DNA of 64,000 nucleotides from Pseudomonas piscis (GCF_009380155.1 NZ_WHUV01000007.1:1-64000); one strand, 5' to 3'; shown: positions 42,137-51,034, counted from the first letter of the stretch. Notes: generated from the letters alone by a model not told the origin. Numbers and translations: made by a program.

Positions 42137-43189
42137 CTACAGCGCCACCCGCCGCAGGCGCCCAGCCAGGGCCACCACCCGCTGGTCTGGCGTGGGAATC
42201 GCCCGGCCACTCAGGCCCATGCCCTCGCTGACCAGCACCGCGCCCTCGACACAACACAAGTTGGAGGGCGTATCCAGGCCACTGGCCAGAACCTGTACGC
42301 TGCGCTGTTGCAGGTCGCAGCGCAGCAGGCGCCCGCTGAAACGGGCGAATCCGCCGTGCAAGGCCTCGCCGGACCAGTCCGGCTGCAAGGGTTGCAACAG
42401 CCGGTCGCACAACTCCAGCACCAGGATCCGCCCTTGTGGGTCCAGGGCCAGCCCGGTGGGTAATTGCAGCCCGCGTACCAACACCTCGATCCGTCCGTTG
42501 TCGGGCCAGGCCCGGATCACCTGGCCGGCCTTGTCGGCGAACTCGATACCCAGGCGCGCCGGGTCGCGGCGCAGTTCGCCGGAAAACAGGCTGATCAGCA
42601 CCGCCCCGGTCTGCGGCTCGTACACCAGGGTTACCGGCACGGCTTCCTGGCCCTGGTCCAGGTCGGGCAATTGCGCCAGGACCTGTTCGCCGTCATCGAC
42701 GAACTCCACCAACTGGTTGGTATCGGGCTTGACCGCCAGCCAGCTGCGACGCCCAGGGTGGTAGCACAGCGAGTTGAGGTTGCCGCGGCTGTGGAATACC
42801 GGTTCGGGCGGGCTGTATTGCAGGTCGACGAGCTTCGAGCCGGCGACATAGTCGGTCTGGCTGGCCAGGCAACGCCCGGCTCCCAGGGCGATGTCCGACA
42901 GGCCCATGATTTCATCGCGCAACATCCGCGACTGCATGTTCATCGAGCGAAAGCCCTGGGCCAGGACCTCGGGTGGCAAGTATTCACCGGGAGCTTGCGG
43001 GTCCGGACGCAGGCGGCTGATGCGCCCACTGAAGGGTTGGTCCGCCAGCCCGGAGCCGGCTTCGGCCAGCAGCAGGCTGCCGTCGGCTTGCAGGCAGAGG
43101 CCGCGGGGGTTCACCAACCCTTCGACGACCACCTTGCTGGGGCGCAGGTTTTCCTGGGCTTGGCCGGGGATGAGCAATGCAATTGGCAT
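42137..43189 (-). CDS. ScyD/ScyE-like beta-propeller protein
   Basis: A 350-residue protein made of repeated beta-propeller blades, each with a motif of the type GLVNPRGLCLQADGSLLLAEAGSG, ending with GRISRL and similar turns (GLQLPTGLALDPQGRILVLE, GLDTPSNLCCVEGAVLVSEG). This resembles the ScyD/ScyE family of the cyanobacterial scytonemin cluster and NHL/SMP-30 propellers. No clear signal peptide is present, though the first 12 residues are hydrophobic. It is the last gene of the twelve-gene ebo-linked run, 31 bases after the preceding gene, with AGGGAG before the start. The role of ScyD/E-type propellers is not firmly known; binding or processing of the pathway product is inference. Confidence 0.7.
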   Translation of the reverse strand: MPIALLIPGQAQENLRPSKVVVEGLVNPRGLCLQADGSLLLAEAGSGLADQPFSGRISRLRPDPQAPGEYLPPEVLAQGFRSMNMQSRMLRDEIMGLSDIALGAGRCLASQTDYVAGSKLVDLQYSPPEPVFHSRGNLNSLCYHPGRRSWLAVKPDTNQLVEFVDDGEQVLAQLPDLDQGQEAVPVTLVYEPQTGAVLISLFSGELRRDPARLGIEFADKAGQVIRAWPDNGRIEVLVRGLQLPTGLALDPQGRILVLELCDRLLQPLQPDWSGEALHGGFARFSGRLLRCDLQQRSVQVLASGLDTPSNLCCVEGAVLVSEGMGLSGRAIPTPDQRVVALAGRLRRVAL

Positions 43190-43220
43190 ACGGGTTCTCC
43201 CTCACAATTAGCGCGACCCA

Positions 43221-45080
43221 TCACTGCAGCGGCTGCCAGGGTTCATTGGTGAACCAGCACTTGAGCAGGGCTCTCTGGCTGGCGGACATCGAGCGCACCA
43301 CCGGCATGTACAAGGTGGTGCCGAGGTATTCCTGGGAGGTGCGTGCCAGGATCATCTGGCGTGATCCCCAGACGGCGTCCTGCTGATCGAGTGCGATGTA
43401 GCGGGACATGGCGGGGAAGGCCAGGTAGTGAAAACGCAGCACATGCTTGTACACCTGGTCCCAGGTGACAGTACTACCCGGCGCAATACCGAAATCGGTG
43501 ATGGCGTATTTGCGCAGGTTGATGAAAAAACCGTTGTCGTCGCTGTTTTCGACCGCGCAGTTCAAGGTGACAAAACCGGCCTGCGCCGCGGAACCGGGCC
43601 TGAGGCTGACCTTGAAACTCACGCTGGATTGGCCTGCCTTGACCGTTTGCCGGGGGGCGAAGTCCAGGAAGTCCCAGAACTCGGGGCTTATGTAGGGGGC
43701 TTTCGGATCGTCGTTGCAGGGGCCGGGAGTGATGATGATCACCGTGTCCTTGGTCACCGGTTGGCCCAGTTGACTCAAGCTCAAGGTGATATCGAGGCCC
43801 TCGGGGTAATCCTCAAGATACAGATTGCGTTGATTGGAACTCAGGCGATAAGTCTGTTCGATGGCGTCGATGTTGATCGGTCTGGGCTTGGGGGTGGTGG
43901 GATAGTAGCGCGTCAGCGGAGCCTTGATGGCAATTGGCTCCTGGCTGGCCAACTGGCGTTGTGCGGGCGTCAGCGGCAGGTCAAGGATGCCGCCATATAC
44001 GTAGTAGTCCGATAGCGGAGTCTTGAGCGGATCCAGGGTAGTCAGTGTCGTCGAGCCAAGGTTGATCGAGACATTGCCGAAGTTCGCATTGGGGCCGATG
44101 GGCGAGGTGTTGTCGGTTCGAACGCTGCGAAACGCCTGCTTGGGAATGATATTGAGCATGTCGAGGCTCAGCAGGTTGTTGTCGAGCACGCTCGCGTAGC
44201 CGGCGCTGCCTGTGGACGGATTGATGAGCTGGCGCCCGGCGGTGACGATCAGTGGTTCCCCGGCAAAGGCGGGAGCAAGGGTGCCGACCACGCGGCCGAT
44301 GCTTGGGTTGGAGGTGTACTGGTGGGCGGCGTAGTCGGCGTCCAGTTGCGCCGTGGTCATTTTCGGGCACATCTCGAACATGACGAAGCGCACGACGATG
44401 CCGGTCGCGCCGGGGGCCTCGATGATGGAGCACAGGAGCGGGTTGTCCTTGTTGTAGCTGACGATCTGGTCGCGAGAGAAAGTGACCTGAAAACTGCCGC
44501 TGATACGGTTGGACCCCGGCGCATCCTGCTCTGGGTCGAGAATCCGGATGGCCACGTCATAACTGCTACATACCGTATTGCCCTTGACCAGCAACTGCGG
44601 AGGCGTGCTGTTGCCGATCTGCAGGCCGCCGAGGAAAATCTGCGAGCTGATGGTGCCGGTCGGGTCCAGGTCGACCATCATCGGCCCGGTCACCGGTGCC
44701 GCGCCGGTGACCGGGTCCACCGACCCCAGCAGGTAGAACGGTTCGCCGACAAGATCCCCCTGGGTGCTGATGTTGCCGGGCGTGCCCTGGGAACTGATGG
44801 CGACGCTGTCCAGGGTGACGACATGCTGCCCGTAGTGGTTCCAGCCACCGGCGGTGTAGTAGGTGCCTGTCGGTGCATTGATCATTTCGGTCAGTTGGTC
44901 GTCGCTATAGACCTCGGCCTCGGGGTACAGGGTCGAGGTGGTCAGGTCGAAAAGTGACAGTGTTGCTTTGCTGTCGGGATTGGTGGGATCGCTGGGAATG
45001 GTGGGCGAGTTGTTGGGCAGGCTGACGTTGGCCTCGATCCCGCCCCAGAAGTTCAGCCGCGGTCCATTGAGAATACTCAT
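43221..45080 (-). CDS. VioB/RebD/StaD N-terminal-like protein, shorter paralogue
   Basis: A 619-residue protein without signal peptide or membrane segments. The start MSILNGPRLNFWGGIEANVS, the segments GILDLPL, NLYLEDYPEG and the end YMPVVRSMSASQRALL line up with the N-terminal half of VioB (which from memory has MSILDFPRIHFRG, GIVDLPL, NLYLEAPDRR and YMPSTRELSAPKARL). VioB, RebD and StaD couple two oxidised amino-acid imines in violacein, rebeccamycin and staurosporine synthesis. This protein stops where their ferritin-like second domain would begin, so it may be a structural or substrate-binding partner rather than the full enzyme. It is paralogous to the gene at 47393. Three bases separate it from the preceding cytochrome-like gene. 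Confidence 0.6.
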   Translation of the reverse strand: MSILNGPRLNFWGGIEANVSLPNNSPTIPSDPTNPDSKATLSLFDLTTSTLYPEAEVYSDDQLTEMINAPTGTYYTAGGWNHYGQHVVTLDSVAISSQGTPGNISTQGDLVGEPFYLLGSVDPVTGAAPVTGPMMVDLDPTGTISSQIFLGGLQIGNSTPPQLLVKGNTVCSSYDVAIRILDPEQDAPGSNRISGSFQVTFSRDQIVSYNKDNPLLCSIIEAPGATGIVVRFVMFEMCPKMTTAQLDADYAAHQYTSNPSIGRVVGTLAPAFAGEPLIVTAGRQLINPSTGSAGYASVLDNNLLSLDMLNIIPKQAFRSVRTDNTSPIGPNANFGNVSINLGSTTLTTLDPLKTPLSDYYVYGGILDLPLTPAQRQLASQEPIAIKAPLTRYYPTTPKPRPINIDAIEQTYRLSSNQRNLYLEDYPEGLDITLSLSQLGQPVTKDTVIIITPGPCNDDPKAPYISPEFWDFLDFAPRQTVKAGQSSVSFKVSLRPGSAAQAGFVTLNCAVENSDDNGFFINLRKYAITDFGIAPGSTVTWDQVYKHVLRFHYLAFPAMSRYIALDQQDAVWGSRQMILARTSQEYLGTTLYMPVVRSMSASQRALLKCWFTNEPWQPLQ

Positions 45081-45083
45081 GAT

Positions 45084-46370
45084 TCACTCCTTGCCCTTGG
45101 TGGCTGGGCTGCTGGGGGATTGGGCGAACTTGAACAGGTAGGAAAAATCGGCCTTTTGCAGGCTGTTGATCGGTGTTGCCATGGAGTGGCAGTTGGTGCA
45201 GCTGCTGTTGGGCTGGATGTAGCTCTCCATGGTCACGTTGGCCGACAGTTCAGGGGTCGTCTGGCCCATGGGCGCGCCAGGGTTGGGCGTAGTACTCCAT
45301 TGGGTGGTGATCAACTGGTAGTACTTGAATACCGAGGCCTGAACCTGCGGCAGCGCCTGGTACTCGCTGTTGAGCTTGGTCGTGGCGTCGGTCAACGGGG
45401 TAAAACGGTCCAGTGGGTTGGGGGTGGTGAAACTCATCCCCGGCTTCGGCGTGCAGGTCATGTGGCCATTGTTCAGGATCCAGTTGCAGGGGCTCTGATT
45501 GACCTTGTCGGCAGGCGCCTTGGCATCGAAGTAGGAGTACGCGATTCCTGGCTGCGGTTGATTGACCCACTGGTCCCTTTGCTTGACCTTGGGCGGCACA
45601 TTGTCGACCTGCTCGAAGGTCGACCAGATCCACTGTGGAAACCCCTCGACCTTGTTGACGATGTGCAGCCCCACCAGGCCTAGCGTCGCTTGAGCCGTAC
45701 CGTTGGCCACTCCTTGTGCATCGAACGTGGTGATCTGGGCCTGCATGTGCAGGTAGCGGCTGGGATCATCCTTTGAGGTGAGTATTCGCCAGCTGGATTT
45801 GATCTCGTTGGTCGCATTGGGGAAGTTGATGTTGCTGGCCTTTGCAACGACATCGGCGTTGTAGAACTGGTTGTTGACGATGTAGTCGTAGGAAACCTGA
45901 TTGGCGGCAATCTGGTAATAGGTCGGATTGCCGTTCTGGTCGATCAGCCAGCCGCCCACGGCCTGGTTGTCGTTGGCCGTTGCGGTGTTCTTGCGCCCTG
46001 CGATATTGATCAGCTTGAGGACCTTGGCCATAGGTGGCGAATTCCATGGACCGGGGTCCTGCCCTTGAGGCAGGAAAACCTCATTCACGCCCTTGTAGCT
46101 CTGCCACACAGTATCGCCAGGACTGCCCAGGGTTTTGCTGCAATCGGCGACGCCACGTTGCCCGGCCAGGGCTGGCCAGTTCAAGGCGATGAACATCTGC
46201 CAGCTGTATTGATCGAAGGCCTGCTGCGATGCCCCGGCCGCGGGGACCACCGGCAGCGGCGGGCATTGGCCGACGGTCTGCGAGGTCACCGCCATGGGCT
46301 GCAGGGCACTGGCCGGCAGGCTGGCCGCGGCCAACAGCAGCAGCGCGGTGAAACGGCTCCAATGATTCAT
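45084..46370 (-). CDS. Exported single-CxxCH (cytochrome c-like) protein B
   Basis: A 428-residue protein with a signal peptide (MNHWSRFTALLLLAAASLPASA) and one heme-attachment motif CTNCH at 391-395, close to the C-terminus. The body has the segments SWQMFIALNWPAL, VWQSYKGVNEVFLP and GLVGLHIVNKVEGFPQWIWSTFE. The last is mirrored in the protein at 49850 (GMHVINKLTTDWVWTTFE), so the two are distant paralogues. If heme is attached, it would act in the periplasm, possibly in electron transfer or oxidation of the cluster product. ATG 46370 is chosen because the signal peptide begins there. It sits between the unknown exported protein and the shorter VioB-like protein. Confidence 0.65.
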   Translation of the reverse strand: MNHWSRFTALLLLAAASLPASALQPMAVTSQTVGQCPPLPVVPAAGASQQAFDQYSWQMFIALNWPALAGQRGVADCSKTLGSPGDTVWQSYKGVNEVFLPQGQDPGPWNSPPMAKVLKLINIAGRKNTATANDNQAVGGWLIDQNGNPTYYQIAANQVSYDYIVNNQFYNADVVAKASNINFPNATNEIKSSWRILTSKDDPSRYLHMQAQITTFDAQGVANGTAQATLGLVGLHIVNKVEGFPQWIWSTFEQVDNVPPKVKQRDQWVNQPQPGIAYSYFDAKAPADKVNQSPCNWILNNGHMTCTPKPGMSFTTPNPLDRFTPLTDATTKLNSEYQALPQVQASVFKYYQLITTQWSTTPNPGAPMGQTTPELSANVTMESYIQPNSSCTNCHSMATPINSLQKADFSYLFKFAQSPSSPATKGKE

Positions 46371-46383
46371 GAGGCGGCTCCTG

Positions 46384-47328
46384 TCACTGCGAAATGGGCG
46401 CGAGTTGGTTCCACTGCGGCCGTGCACCGTTCTTCAGCGATGGCGGTGGGGTGAAGAGCTGGCAGTCCGGCGGGTTGGACGGGCACATCTGCGCCACCTG
46501 GTCCCAGGTCTTGGCCGGGTCCGGCTTGGCGTTGCTCCAGTTGCGGTAGTTCTGGCTGACGATGGGGGCGTTGGCCACGCTGGCATCGCCGGAGAAGTAG
46601 AACGACTGCGGGTGCTGGTAGGCCGGCTGGCCCGGACCGTCGCTGGTGGCCTGCTTATTGAAGGCATAGCCGAACAGGATCGGTGGCTGGCCCTGGGGTT
46701 TGAGCTCCAGGGCATAGGCCAGCACGCTGCCGCCCAGGTTCTGGCTGCGGCTGGCGCTGTAGGGCAGGTGCTTGACGAAGTCCTGGCGCGGCGGATGGTT
46801 CATTGGCGAGAACATGCAGCAGGCCGGCATGTCCTTGGGCCGGTCCTCGGGGTAGGTGAGGAAGTAGGCCTTGTTGCCCAGGGAGACGAAGGAACAGGTG
46901 TAGTTGTTGTCCTTGATCGGGAAGATCGGCAGGCAGTACTTCTCGTAGTGCTCCATCATCGCCCCGGTGCCGTCGCCGTCGGCCGGGACGTAGGTGTTGT
47001 CGTAGTAGCTGGTGCCCTGGGACACCGTGTAGTCGCTCGGTTGCAGGGTGCTGGGCGGGCTGCTGTAGGGCGGCTGGTTCTTCTCGTAGTTGTTGGTGAC
47101 CCGGTACATGGTCCAGTCGCTGATCCAGGTCGCGGGGAACTGCGGGTCGGCCGGCTCACCGGCCTTGCGCTTGGCGATGCAGTTGTTGTTGAGGACGGTG
47201 CAGCCCTTGGTGTTGTGCACGCCCATGTTGAAATACACGTTGTCCGGGTACTTTTCGGCCCACAGCGGCTGGCTGGTGCACAGCAGCAGGGCCGATAGCA
47301 GCAGGCGCTTGAGGAAACTGGCGTTCAT
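46384..47328 (-). CDS. Exported cysteine-containing protein of unknown family
   Basis: A 314-residue protein with a signal peptide (MNASFLKRLLLSALLLC, cleavage probably after PLWA near residue 24). The mature part is rich in Tyr, Asn and Pro and has nine cysteines, several in the order GCTV, NNNC, YC, TCS, ACC, MCP, DCQ, suggesting disulfides in the periplasm. No CxxCH motif, membrane segment or known catalytic motif is seen. AAAGGAGAG precedes ATG 47328. I do not recognise the family. Its place between the long VioB-like protein and the second cytochrome-like protein suggests a role in the same periplasmic process. Confidence 0.6.
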   Translation of the reverse strand: MNASFLKRLLLSALLLCTSQPLWAEKYPDNVYFNMGVHNTKGCTVLNNNCIAKRKAGEPADPQFPATWISDWTMYRVTNNYEKNQPPYSSPPSTLQPSDYTVSQGTSYYDNTYVPADGDGTGAMMEHYEKYCLPIFPIKDNNYTCSFVSLGNKAYFLTYPEDRPKDMPACCMFSPMNHPPRQDFVKHLPYSASRSQNLGGSVLAYALELKPQGQPPILFGYAFNKQATSDGPGQPAYQHPQSFYFSGDASVANAPIVSQNYRNWSNAKPDPAKTWDQVAQMCPSNPPDCQLFTPPPSLKNGARPQWNQLAPISQ

Positions 47329-47347
47329 CTGGCTCTCCTTTGCAGAA

Positions 47348-47371
47348 GCCGGGCGCCAAGGGGCGCCCGGC
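47348..47371. repeat. Intra-operon GC-rich hairpin
   Basis: GCCGGGCGCC and GGCGCCCGGC form a perfect ten-pair stem with a four-base loop, in the only long gap (64 bases) of the downstream half of the ebo-linked operon. No T tract follows on the minus strand, so it more likely protects the upstream mRNA or tunes expression than terminates. Confidence 0.6.
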
Positions 47372-47392
47372 ATGCCATCGCATGGCGGCGGT

Positions 47393-49837
47393 TCAGCTGT
47401 GTGAGTATTTGTTGATATCCAGAGGAAGGGGCGGGTAGCCGGTGCTCACCAGGTCCCTGGCCCAGACCTCCAGCACCTGCCGCCGGCTCTGCGGCAGATC
47501 CCGGGTGATGGGCATCGCCAGGGTACTGGCCTCCTGGTACTCCTTGCTGATCAGGGTGATGAACTGTTCAATCGCGCCCTCGATGCGTTGCAGTGAGTCG
47601 AGCGGCATGAACTTGTTCATGATCGGGTAGAGGTAATAGAAGGGCCGGAGGATTTTCGGGAAGATGAACTCGTTCCAGATCCGCCGGCTGGCGTCGTTGG
47701 CCGTACACATTCCGTTCCAGGCGTTGATGAAGTCCCCAAGCATCAGCGGATCTTGTGGCAACACCCGCAACGGCGACAGGAAGTCGGTGAAGGCGTCGGT
47801 GTAGGAGAAGCTGAACGGAATGGCTGGCGGGCTCTGCGGGTTGTCCTGGACGAAGAAGCGCACTGTGGGGAAGCCAGGCGCGACAGCCTTCACCTTGAGC
47901 TGGGCGATGCCGGCGGCGTTGGTCTGGATGCTGGTCACGGTGTAGCTGACGGTACTGCCCAGATCGTCATTGATCTTGCCGATCCTGTCCTGGGCCTGAT
48001 CGAACTCCAGGCAGGGTCGCAGATTCACCGCCGCCGCACATGACAGGTAGCTCTGGTAGCTGACAGGCTCCATGCCCGGCAGGTCTGCCTTCTCAAGGTT
48101 CCGGGTGATGGTGTTCAGGGTCCGGCCGCTGCCCACCCGATGTACATTGGCCTGTGGCGGGGCTCCGACGAACTGCGGCTTGATCGATTCATTCTTCCCC
48201 ATGTTCTCCGGATAGTTTTTGAACAGGTAGAAGTCCGCCTTGTTGCTGAACGCCAGGTAATAGTCGCTGGTGGTCAGCATGTAGGCGTTGTTGTACTCGG
48301 CGACCCACAGGGTGGTTCCGGCCGGAGCGGGCTGGCCATTCTTCTGCACCATGATGTTAAGCGTGCGGCTGTCGCCCACATCGATGAAGCTGCCGCTCTC
48401 GATGACCTCCGCGGTCCACAGCTGCTGCTTGGCGGCGATGGTCTGGGTGTTTTGCACGCGTAGCGCCAGGTTGCCCTGTTGCAGCTTGGCCTGGGCCGCG
48501 GCGTCCAGGGGCAGGTCCAGCAGGCCGGAACGCTTGTCGAATGCCGTCTGTTGGTACTGCTCGAAACCGAAGCGGGTCAGGGCGGTGAAGGTCTTGCCGT
48601 CCGAGCCCAGTACGCCCAGCTCATAGTCGCCAACGTTGAATTTGCCCGCCACTGGAAGGCCAGTGTTCAGCCGTTCCGGATCGGGATCGACCGCGCCGTC
48701 ATGGGGTGTCGGGTAGATCGGGAAGGTATTGCCCAGGTCCAGGGACAGGGTATCGCCATGCAGCTCGGCGCTGAGTACTCCCAGGTTGACCGTAGTCGGA
48801 CTGCTGGGTGTGCCGCCCATGTCTCCCGGAATTGCCTTGTAGTACTGCACCTGCATATCGGGAGCCAGGCGCTGGCCGGCCGGCGCGGTGGGGAACTCGT
48901 TTTTCAGCCAGAGGCCCAGGACGCCGGAGGTGCGGCTGTGGGCCGGGTTGAAGAAGATCTCGGTCGGGCTATCCAGGCCCATCTGGTACAGCATCTGTAG
49001 CCTGGACATGTCCCAGGGCGCCTGGGAGTGGCTGTTGACCACCTTGAAATCATTGAACAAGCCGTTCTTGTCATAGACGGTCAGGTAGGTCGTGAACCTG
49101 AGCATCAACCCCTGGGCATCCGGGTTGCTGTTCATTTCATCCTGCAGGTTCTGCAGCAATTGCGAACCACCTATGACCCAGTCCAACTGGTCCTTGGTAA
49201 AGCAGGACTGCCAGGTGCACGTCACATAGACCAGGCCGTGGAATGTCGCCGCCCAGTTGAAGTCGAGGAAGCGGTTGAGCATGCGACAACCCTGTTTCAG
49301 GGTCACGCCACAGGTGTCATCGCCCAGCACGATCTTGTCGAAATACAGGGCGGTGAAGTTGTTCTGCCAGGGGCTGATGTCGACAAAGCGTGCCGGCGTC
49401 GGTCCAGGATTGCCGAACGGGTTGCCCAGCAGCTGGTAGGTCTTGTTTACCAGTGGATCAGTGTCGATGTAGCTGTTGACCCTGGTCTCGCCGCCGATGA
49501 TCACCGATCGGGCCTTCTGGTAGTTGACGGTGCCACAGGAGTTGTCGCCGAACAGGTCCCATTCGGCGGGAGTCATGGGGTAGGCGTCGGTCTTGCCGTT
49601 GCTGGGCACCTGCAGCACATAGTCCGGGACGTCGGAATAGGCCAGTGGGGCGATGGCCCACGGCATCAGCGTCTCAGGGGCATTCTTGTCGTTGATTCCG
49701 TATTTGCTCAGGAAACGCCAGTTCATCTGCATCTGCACCGCGTCGTACAGCGGCAGCACATCGTTGTTGTTGAAGGTCGGTGGGTTCCAGTACATGAACC
49801 CATTGAGGTAGATCCGGGGAAAGTTCAAGACACTCAT
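47393..49837 (-). CDS. VioB/RebD/StaD N-terminal-like protein, long paralogue
   Basis: An 814-residue protein without signal peptide. It opens MSVLNFPRIYLNGFMYWNPP, strongly like the VioB/RebD/StaD start, and has GLLDLPLDAAAQAKL and a C-terminal part (FYYLYPIMNKFMPLDS ... AMPITRDLPQSRRQVLEVWA) matching the end of the VioB N-terminal half. Nothing like the ferritin-like second domain follows. The extra length over the 619-residue paralogue is spread through the middle. Paralogy with 43221 is supported by the shared start, the GLLDLPL/GILDLPL site and the shared C-terminal pattern. AAGGAGAG precedes ATG 49837, 12 bases after the stop of the cytochrome-like gene. Function is unknown; participation in synthesis of an aromatic dimer-type product is inference. 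Confidence 0.6.
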   Translation of the reverse strand: MSVLNFPRIYLNGFMYWNPPTFNNNDVLPLYDAVQMQMNWRFLSKYGINDKNAPETLMPWAIAPLAYSDVPDYVLQVPSNGKTDAYPMTPAEWDLFGDNSCGTVNYQKARSVIIGGETRVNSYIDTDPLVNKTYQLLGNPFGNPGPTPARFVDISPWQNNFTALYFDKIVLGDDTCGVTLKQGCRMLNRFLDFNWAATFHGLVYVTCTWQSCFTKDQLDWVIGGSQLLQNLQDEMNSNPDAQGLMLRFTTYLTVYDKNGLFNDFKVVNSHSQAPWDMSRLQMLYQMGLDSPTEIFFNPAHSRTSGVLGLWLKNEFPTAPAGQRLAPDMQVQYYKAIPGDMGGTPSSPTTVNLGVLSAELHGDTLSLDLGNTFPIYPTPHDGAVDPDPERLNTGLPVAGKFNVGDYELGVLGSDGKTFTALTRFGFEQYQQTAFDKRSGLLDLPLDAAAQAKLQQGNLALRVQNTQTIAAKQQLWTAEVIESGSFIDVGDSRTLNIMVQKNGQPAPAGTTLWVAEYNNAYMLTTSDYYLAFSNKADFYLFKNYPENMGKNESIKPQFVGAPPQANVHRVGSGRTLNTITRNLEKADLPGMEPVSYQSYLSCAAAVNLRPCLEFDQAQDRIGKINDDLGSTVSYTVTSIQTNAAGIAQLKVKAVAPGFPTVRFFVQDNPQSPPAIPFSFSYTDAFTDFLSPLRVLPQDPLMLGDFINAWNGMCTANDASRRIWNEFIFPKILRPFYYLYPIMNKFMPLDSLQRIEGAIEQFITLISKEYQEASTLAMPITRDLPQSRRQVLEVWARDLVSTGYPPLPLDINKYSHS

Positions 49838-49849
49838 GATCTGCTCTCC

Positions 49850-51034
49850 TTAGCGTTTCCACTGGGCGCGTTTGAGCGACCAGACGTAATCCAGTCTCTG
49901 GTAGCCGACGAAGTCGGAGTCCGGCAGTACGGTGGTGGGGTAGAGAATTCCACCCTGGTGATCGAGGTTGAAGGGGAAGAAGGTGTTGTTCTTCGTCGAG
50001 TAGGCTGCGGTGTTGTGGCAGGCCAGGCACGATGAACTGCCCTGGAATGCCGACTCCAGCTGGGAGTTGGCCAACAGCTTGGGCTCGGCCTGATGCCGGT
50101 CGTACTGCACGCCGATCAGCTCGTACTGGGCCAGTTCCGGGTACTGCTGCTGATAGGTGCTGTTCACCGGCTTGGCCGCTTCGGTGGGGCCGGTGGTATT
50201 GGTCATGGGCTGGGGTGGAGATGCATTGGTGACGGTGTACTTGGGGTTGTTGCGATTCTCGAAGGTGGTCCACACCCAGTCCGTCGTCAGCTTGTTGATC
50301 ACATGCATGCCGCTCAGCGCGGCGTAGCCCACCTGGTAGTTGCCAGTGCTGTCCACGTAGTAGGCCTGGGAAATGTAGTAGCCGTCCTTGGCCAGCAGGG
50401 ACATGAAGTCCTTGTTGGTGCCGATCCAGAACCAGGAGGTTTTCAATTCCCAGGCCGTGGCCGGAAAGTCCAGGTTGTCGGTGAGCCCGGCCAGGCCGTT
50501 GCGGTTGTAGATTGCCTTGTCGAGGATGTAGTTGAAGGTGTCCTCGCCCATCATCAGGTGGAAGCGCACCAACTGTTCCTTGTTCGATGGCGGGACCGGC
50601 GGGTTGGGGCTCATCTTCAAGGCCAGGCCATCGACCTGCTGGATGCCGTTCTGTGGGCTGCCGGGGGTGTCGTTGCCAAGAAACTGGAATAACCCCTTGG
50701 GATCCATGCCCTGCTCTTGTGCCTTTTGCGTCACCTGGCTCGGCAGGTTCTCACGGGAGCTGTAGGGCAGCGGCTGTGCACCATTGACCAGGTAGACCTG
50801 ATCGGCAGGCTTGAAGGTCTCCCAGACCCGAAGGCTGCCCTGCTGGGTCGCTTGCTGGTTCAGGCACACGAACCAGTTCCAGGCCATGGTGTCCGGGCTT
50901 TGCTGGAAGGTCTTGAAGGTGCCGTCCCGGTCACCCGCGAACTTGAGGAAGTCGTTGCATTCGAAAGTGCTGGCTGCCTGGGCTTGCGCAAGGCAACCCA
51001 GCATACCGAGCACTATAGGGATGGTTCGCCGCAT
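49850..51034 (-). CDS. Exported single-CxxCH (cytochrome c-like) protein A
   Basis: A 394-residue protein with a signal peptide (MRRTIPIVLGMLGCLAQAQA, cleavage after AQA) and one CLACH motif at 336-340. It resembles the protein at 45084: MAWNWFVCLNQQA with MFIALNWPAL, VWETFKPADQVYLV with VWQSYKGVNEVFLP, and the MHVINKL...VWTTFE segment. A single heme near the C-terminus of a large otherwise unknown domain is unusual for a simple electron carrier. The start overlaps the eboF stop by 22 bases, joining this accessory set to the ebo genes translationally. A long VioB-like protein follows, mirroring the CxxCH/VioB-like order further on. Confidence 0.65.
   Translation of the reverse strand: MRRTIPIVLGMLGCLAQAQAASTFECNDFLKFAGDRDGTFKTFQQSPDTMAWNWFVCLNQQATQQGSLRVWETFKPADQVYLVNGAQPLPYSSRENLPSQVTQKAQEQGMDPKGLFQFLGNDTPGSPQNGIQQVDGLALKMSPNPPVPPSNKEQLVRFHLMMGEDTFNYILDKAIYNRNGLAGLTDNLDFPATAWELKTSWFWIGTNKDFMSLLAKDGYYISQAYYVDSTGNYQVGYAALSGMHVINKLTTDWVWTTFENRNNPKYTVTNASPPQPMTNTTGPTEAAKPVNSTYQQQYPELAQYELIGVQYDRHQAEPKLLANSQLESAFQGSSSCLACHNTAAYSTKNNTFFPFNLDHQGGILYPTTVLPDSDFVGYQRLDYVWSLKRAQWKR

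Noticed and set aside
43221..49837. Calling the two large proteins complete VioB-type synthases
   Set aside because: Only the first half of VioB-like sequence is matched; no ferritin-like second domain is seen in either protein or in the genes between them.
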